From Planctomycetota bacterium (GTDB lineage Bacteria > Planctomycetota > Phycisphaerae > Phycisphaerales > UBA1924), in assembly GCA_023434205.1 (NCBI GenBank), contig JAEYTB010000260.1, positions 1 to 17,934 on the forward strand: DNA of 17,934 nt, written 5' to 3'. A model generated the notes under the pieces. The model had not been told where the DNA came from. It made no database searches and saw only the letters and a program-made list of their open reading frames with translations. The translations under genes were made by a program, and so were the position numbers. This document shows positions 15,515 through 17,934 of the stretch, one piece after another (position 1 is the first letter of the stretch; the number at the start of each line of letters is the position of its first letter).

Positions 15515-15766
15515 ATGCGCACCCGCACCGCCCGTACCGCCGCGTCCCTGTTTGTGCTGGCCCTTGGCTGCGGCCTGGGCGGCTGCACCTCGGTTGGCAG
15601 CGATTACTCGCCCGAGATGCTCACGCTGCACCAGCGGGATGTGGACTACCGCAACATGCGCGGGCTGACGCTGGATACGAACAACCGGATGCTGTGGAGC
15701 GACTGGCACCGGTTCATTCTGCTGGACCGGCCCAGCCGGCTCTCGCCGGTGGGCACGTCTCACTGA
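15515..15766 (+). CDS. Small lipoprotein of unknown function
   Basis: This 83-residue protein has a basic N-terminus (MRTRTARTAA), a hydrophobic stretch and a good lipobox, LGGC, with Cys24 as the predicted lipidated residue. The mature part is about 60 residues, Asp/Arg-rich, with DYSPEMLTLHQRDVDYRNMR and a WSDWHRF segment. I recognise no domain. GAGGAG at 15503-15508 is 6 nt before the ATG, and a promoter with a palindrome over its -10 lies upstream, so expression may be controlled by a dedicated regulator. A strong hairpin follows the stop. It is divergent from clpB and convergent with the next gene. Mature lipoproteins this small are often envelope or outer-membrane accessory factors; that is inference only. 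Confidence 0.8.
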   Translation: MRTRTARTAASLFVLALGCGLGGCTSVGSDYSPEMLTLHQRDVDYRNMRGLTLDTNNRMLWSDWHRFILLDRPSRLSPVGTSH

Positions 15767-15793
15767 GCGTGGCAGAACTGATGGTTGATCGTG

Positions 15794-15817
15794 CAAGGCC
15801 CGGGGGACCGGGCCTTG
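15794..15817. terminator. Hairpin terminator between convergent genes
   Basis: CAAGGCCCGG, a 4-nt loop (GGGA), then CCGGGCCTTG: a perfect 10-bp, G/C-rich stem between the lipoprotein stop and the stop of the convergent membrane protein. The trailing sequence (TTCATT) is a weak T tract. Its position favours use from both sides. Confidence 0.65.
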
Positions 15818-15818
15818 T

Positions 15819-16322
15819 TCATTGGCGCTTGGAGCGCGGGGCGGCGACGGTGGCGCCCAGGGTGACGAGCGGGGCGGGGGCCGAGGCGGCTGCGCCGAAC
15901 GAGATCGGGGCGCTGGCGTTGCTCTTGACGAAGGCGCCCTGGGGCTTTTTCTGCGGAGTGCGGGCGGTGGTCTGGGGTGCGCTGGGCGCGGGTTGCTGAG
16001 CGCCGGTCGCCGCGGCGAGCCTGCGCTGCTCCATCGCCTCCAGGCGCGCGAGGGTCTGGGTCACCTTGTGGTAGTCGGGGGAGATTACCGGGCGGGGCGG
16101 GGGCGGCGTCGCGGCGCGCTTACGCTCCAGCTCTTCGAGGCGAGCGACCACGGACTTGAGCTCGGCGGTGCTCACGGTCGGCTTCTGGGGCGCGCGGCTC
16201 GCGACGGCCCATGAGTTGATCAGCGGCTGGAGGTTTCCGGCCTGTGCGAAGATGACGACGGCCATCGAGAAGGCGATGAGGAGGCCTCCGAGGACCGACC
16301 AGGGGCATGGCTTGAAGCGCAT
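15819..16322 (-). CDS. Single-pass membrane protein with duplicated helical motif
   Basis: This 167-residue protein of no recognised family has one membrane helix at about 9-27. A likely coiled-coil motif occurs twice: LKSVVARLEELERKR (55-69) and VTQTLARLEAMEQRR (87-101), joined by a Pro-rich linker (TPPPPRP). The tail (about 103-167) is Ala/Pro/Lys-rich and probably unstructured. The topology suggests a short cytoplasmic N-terminus and an external body. The ATG at 16322 is chosen because GGAGGG lies 6 nt upstream; a TTG one codon earlier is less suitable. It lies 172 bp downstream of parB on the same strand. A structural role in the envelope, perhaps through oligomerisation, is a guess. Confidence 0.7.
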   Translation of the reverse strand: MRFKPCPWSVLGGLLIAFSMAVVIFAQAGNLQPLINSWAVASRAPQKPTVSTAELKSVVARLEELERKRAATPPPPRPVISPDYHKVTQTLARLEAMEQRRLAAATGAQQPAPSAPQTTARTPQKKPQGAFVKSNASAPISFGAAASAPAPLVTLGATVAAPRSKRQ

Positions 16323-16379
16323 CAATGGCCCTCCGTGACGGCGCGCACGCGGCCCGCCGTCCGTGATTCACCCTTCAGC

Positions 16380-16411
16380 GTTGGGTTCGCGGGGCGGTCT
16401 CGCCACCCAAC
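16380..16411. terminator. Possible terminator-like hairpin downstream of parB
   Basis: GTTGGGT and ACCCAAC bracket an inner GGCG-gtct-CGCC, giving a bulged hairpin in the 172-bp gap between parB and the 15819 gene. There is no T tract, so it may be a factor-independent terminator of low efficiency or simply a structured leader. Nothing else was recognised in this gap. Confidence 0.3.
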
Positions 16412-16494
16412 CGTGCCGGCGGGGGCGGTCGGCGCGGCTGTCGTGACGGTCTTGAGGCTTTGATGGGTCCGAGAGCGCGGGGGTCCGGTAAGGC

Positions 16495-17475
16495 TCAGGT
16501 GGTGCGGACGTTGAGTCGCTGCAGCAGGCCGTCGAAGTGATCAAGACCGTAGAACTCGATCACGAGCCGCCCACGCTTGCCGCGCCGGTCGGTGCTGATC
16601 TGGACCTTTGTTCCAAGCTGCTGGCCGATCTGGCGCTCGAGGTCGCGGAGCCCTGCGAGGCGGGCGCCGAGCTCGTCGATCGGTCCGGTGCGGTTCTTGA
16701 GGGCCTTGCTCTCCCCCACTGCCGCGGCGAGGCCTTCGAGCTTGCGGACGGAGTAGCCGAAGGAGGCGGCTTCCTTGGCGAGGCTGACGCGGCCCTGGCC
16801 GGGGGCGGCGGCGAGGAGCGCCTTGCCGTGGCCGGCGGAGAGCTCGCCCTTGACAATCATCTGGGCGATCTCGGGCTCGAGCTCGCAGAGGCGGATGAGG
16901 TTGGCGACGGTGGAGCGTTCGAGGCCGACGCGTTCGGCGAGCTGCGACTGCTGGAGCGAGAACTTGTCGGCCAGGGCCTTGAGCGCCCAGGCGCGTTCCA
17001 TGGGGTTGAGGTCCTCGCGCTGCACGTTTTCAACCAGGCCCCATTCGGCGGCCTGTTCGTCGGACATGGGCCGGACCAGGGCGGGGACGGCGGTCAGCCC
17101 GGCCGCCTGGGCGGCGCGCCAGCGGCGCTCGCCGGCGACGAGCTCGAACTTGCCGGGGCCCAGCGGGCGGACGATCACGGGCTGCATGACACCGGAGCGC
17201 TTGATCGAGTCCGCGAGGCGGGCGATGGCGGCGGGGTCGATGGTCTTGCGGGGCTGGTAGCGGCTGGGGGAGATCTCCCCCACTGCGACGGACTGAAAGT
17301 CCGATAATGCGGACGCGAGCAGTGCGGTGCTAACTGCTTTCGTTGCAGTCACTTGTGGCTCAGGTGCAACCTGGATGGGTGTTCCCAGGGCCATCAGGCT
17401 GCTGAGGCCTCGGCCGAGCCGGCGGACGGGGGCCTTCGCCTCGACCGGCGCGGCAGGTTTCTTGGTCGCCTCCAT
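16495..17475 (-). CDS. parB: Chromosome partitioning protein ParB
   Basis: ParB is a CTP-dependent DNA clamp that loads at parS sites, spreads, and works with ParA and SMC in origin segregation. The 326-residue protein has the N-terminal ParA-contact motif RLGRGLSSLM (19-28), a ParB/Srx nuclease-like N domain with ISPSRYQPRK (68-77) and the CTP-binding motif GERRWRAAQ (115-123), then ENVQREDLNPMERA (149-162). A helix-turn-helix (about 174-197) reads parS, and a C-terminal dimerisation domain ends near 326. The linker before ISPS is about 40 residues and Ala/Thr-rich. AAAGGAG precedes the ATG. No parA is next to it in this window, but a parS-like site lies about 340 bp upstream in the divergent NUDIX gene. 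Confidence 0.97.
   Translation of the reverse strand: MEATKKPAAPVEAKAPVRRLGRGLSSLMALGTPIQVAPEPQVTATKAVSTALLASALSDFQSVAVGEISPSRYQPRKTIDPAAIARLADSIKRSGVMQPVIVRPLGPGKFELVAGERRWRAAQAAGLTAVPALVRPMSDEQAAEWGLVENVQREDLNPMERAWALKALADKFSLQQSQLAERVGLERSTVANLIRLCELEPEIAQMIVKGELSAGHGKALLAAAPGQGRVSLAKEAASFGYSVRKLEGLAAAVGESKALKNRTGPIDELGARLAGLRDLERQIGQQLGTKVQISTDRRGKRGRLVIEFYGLDHFDGLLQRLNVRTT
16711..16722. repeat. 12-bp repeat CTCCCCCACTGC, copy 2 (in parB)
   Basis: An identical copy inside parB; read on the minus strand as GCAGTGGGGGAG it encodes AVGE in the linker near residue 253. Confidence 0.6.
17275..17286. repeat. 12-bp repeat CTCCCCCACTGC, copy 3 (in parB)
   Basis: An identical copy inside parB in the same orientation; it encodes AVGE just before ISPSRYQPRK (residues 64-67). 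Confidence 0.6.
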
Positions 17476-17526
17476 GCGAAACTCCTTTCAGTTGTGTGTC
17501 GATGAGTCAGATGGTACCAAGCCGCA

Positions 17527-17543
17527 TCGCGTGCTGCACGCGA
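17527..17543. promoter_or_regulatory. Palindrome in the parB-NUDIX divergent spacer
   Basis: TCGCGTGC-T-GCACGCGA: a perfect 8-bp inverted repeat with a 1-nt centre. It ends 13 nt before the NUDIX ATG and sits just ahead of its AGGAA ribosome site. As DNA it could be an operator between the two divergent genes; the near-zero loop makes a stable RNA hairpin less likely. Confidence 0.45.
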
Positions 17544-17556
17544 CAGGAACTCCGCC

Positions 17557-17934
17557 ATGTCCGACGCATTGGAAGTGGAAGTCATCAGCCGCGGCCTGAT
17601 CATTGAGGATGGGCGCGTGCTGCTGTGCCGGAACGAGAAGCACGGGTACCTGTACCTGCCGGGCGGGCACGTAGAGTTTGGGGAGACGGCGGCGGCGGGG
17701 CTGGCGCGGGAGTTTCAGGAGGAGGCGGGGATCGACGTGAACGTGGGCGACCTGGCGTTCGTTCACGAGCACATCTTCAGGCAAGGCCGGCGGGTGCGGC
17801 ATGAGCTCAACCTCGTGTTCCACGTGGAACTTTCGTCCAACCAGGTCGAGAGTCAGGAAGAAAAGATCGCGTTCGAGGGGGTGCGGCTGTCGGGCGTGGG
17901 CGAGCGGGATGTGCGGCCCGACGCGGTCCGGGGG
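17557..17934 (+). CDS. NUDIX hydrolase (3' end cut by the window edge)
   Basis: 126 residues are visible with no stop before the window edge. The NUDIX box is complete: GHVEFGE, seven residues, then REFQEEAGI (about residues 37-59), which binds Mg and places the catalytic glutamates for cleaving nucleoside diphosphate-X substrates. The N-terminal strand (VEVISRGLIIEDGRVLLCRN) and LPGGHVEFGE resemble the MutT-like group with broad specificity. The substrate cannot be told. The ATG is preceded by AGGAA with an 8-nt gap. It is divergent from parB, with an 81-bp spacer holding a palindrome. Its coding sequence carries a parS-like site (17816-17831) in the codons for LVFHVEL. Confidence 0.9.
   Translation, partial: MSDALEVEVISRGLIIEDGRVLLCRNEKHGYLYLPGGHVEFGETAAAGLAREFQEEAGIDVNVGDLAFVHEHIFRQGRRVRHELNLVFHVELSSNQVESQEEKIAFEGVRLSGVGERDVRPDAVRG
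17816..17831. other. parS-type ParB-binding site
   Basis: TGTTCCACGTGGAACT matches the consensus TGTTnCACGTGnAACA at every fixed position except the last base; GTTCCACGTGGAAC (17817-17830) is a perfect 14-bp palindrome. The same core, with C/G at the variable positions, is known from Pseudomonas-type parS sites. It lies inside the NUDIX gene, 341 bp from the parB start codon. Sites within coding sequence near parB are typical of chromosomal parS. Other CACGTG hexamers in the window lack the flanking GTT/AAC. Confidence 0.85.

Noticed and set aside
13647..15515. 622-codon open frame antisense to clpB
   Set aside because: The translation is a low-complexity Leu/Asp/Glu/Gly shadow of the ClpB codons; no motif or ribosome site.

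Overview
The window is high-GC bacterial DNA and most likely comes from a planctomycete of the class Phycisphaerae. Three signatures support this: a membrane protein with the CxxCGYDL...CPECG zinc ribbon common in planctomycetes; a secreted protease ending in two copies of a GTDADIEAFF repeat with paired Cys; and a DCNxN-type Asp/Asn-rich repeat in the same protease. The assignment comes from family knowledge, not from a database search. Both ends cut through genes: dnaE on the left lacks its C-terminal tail, and a NUDIX gene on the right lacks its 3' end.

Layout. 1-3740 (minus): DNA polymerase III alpha subunit with an apparently intact PHP metal site. 3822-4514 (plus): a tightly spaced pair of small membrane proteins, the second with the zinc ribbon. 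4501-5242 (minus): an overlapping AbrB-type antitoxin and PIN-domain toxin pair behind an AT-rich leader full of inverted repeats. 5415-6554 (minus): an MscS-family channel. 6660-7637 (minus): a PLP fold-type IV aminotransferase or lyase with an unusual active site. 7776-11228 (plus): a large secreted subtilase with jelly-roll, Ig-like and dockerin-like C-terminal modules. 11247-12425 (minus): a Fic-family AMPylase with its own strong, repeat-flanked, apparently leaderless promoter. 12498-15206 (minus): ClpB. 15515-15766 (plus): a small lipoprotein. 15819-16322 (minus): a single-pass membrane protein. 16495-17475 (minus): ParB. 17557-17934 (plus): the NUDIX hydrolase.

How the parts relate. 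Most of the window is single-gene housekeeping units with short spacers: replication (dnaE), segregation (parB), proteostasis (clpB) and osmotic release (mscS). The accessory parts are the AbrB-PIN module, the Fic gene and the modular protease. The clearest functional link is a parS-type site at 17816-17831 (14-bp perfect palindrome) inside the NUDIX coding sequence, about 340 bp from the parB start. This puts a probable ParB nucleation site beside its own gene. No parA is visible.

A recurrent feature is a TANNNT-like hexamer exactly 6 nt before a start codon that lacks a Shine-Dalgarno sequence (dnaE, the 3822 gene, the aminotransferase). The Fic gene has a near-consensus -35/-10 pair 8 nt before its ATG. 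Together these suggest that leaderless transcripts are common in this organism. I found no rRNA, tRNA, CRISPR array, insertion sequence or prophage. No wholly new multi-gene system is convincingly present; the best leads are the parS/NUDIX/parB arrangement, the leaderless promoters, the AbrB-PIN operator and the altered aminotransferase.
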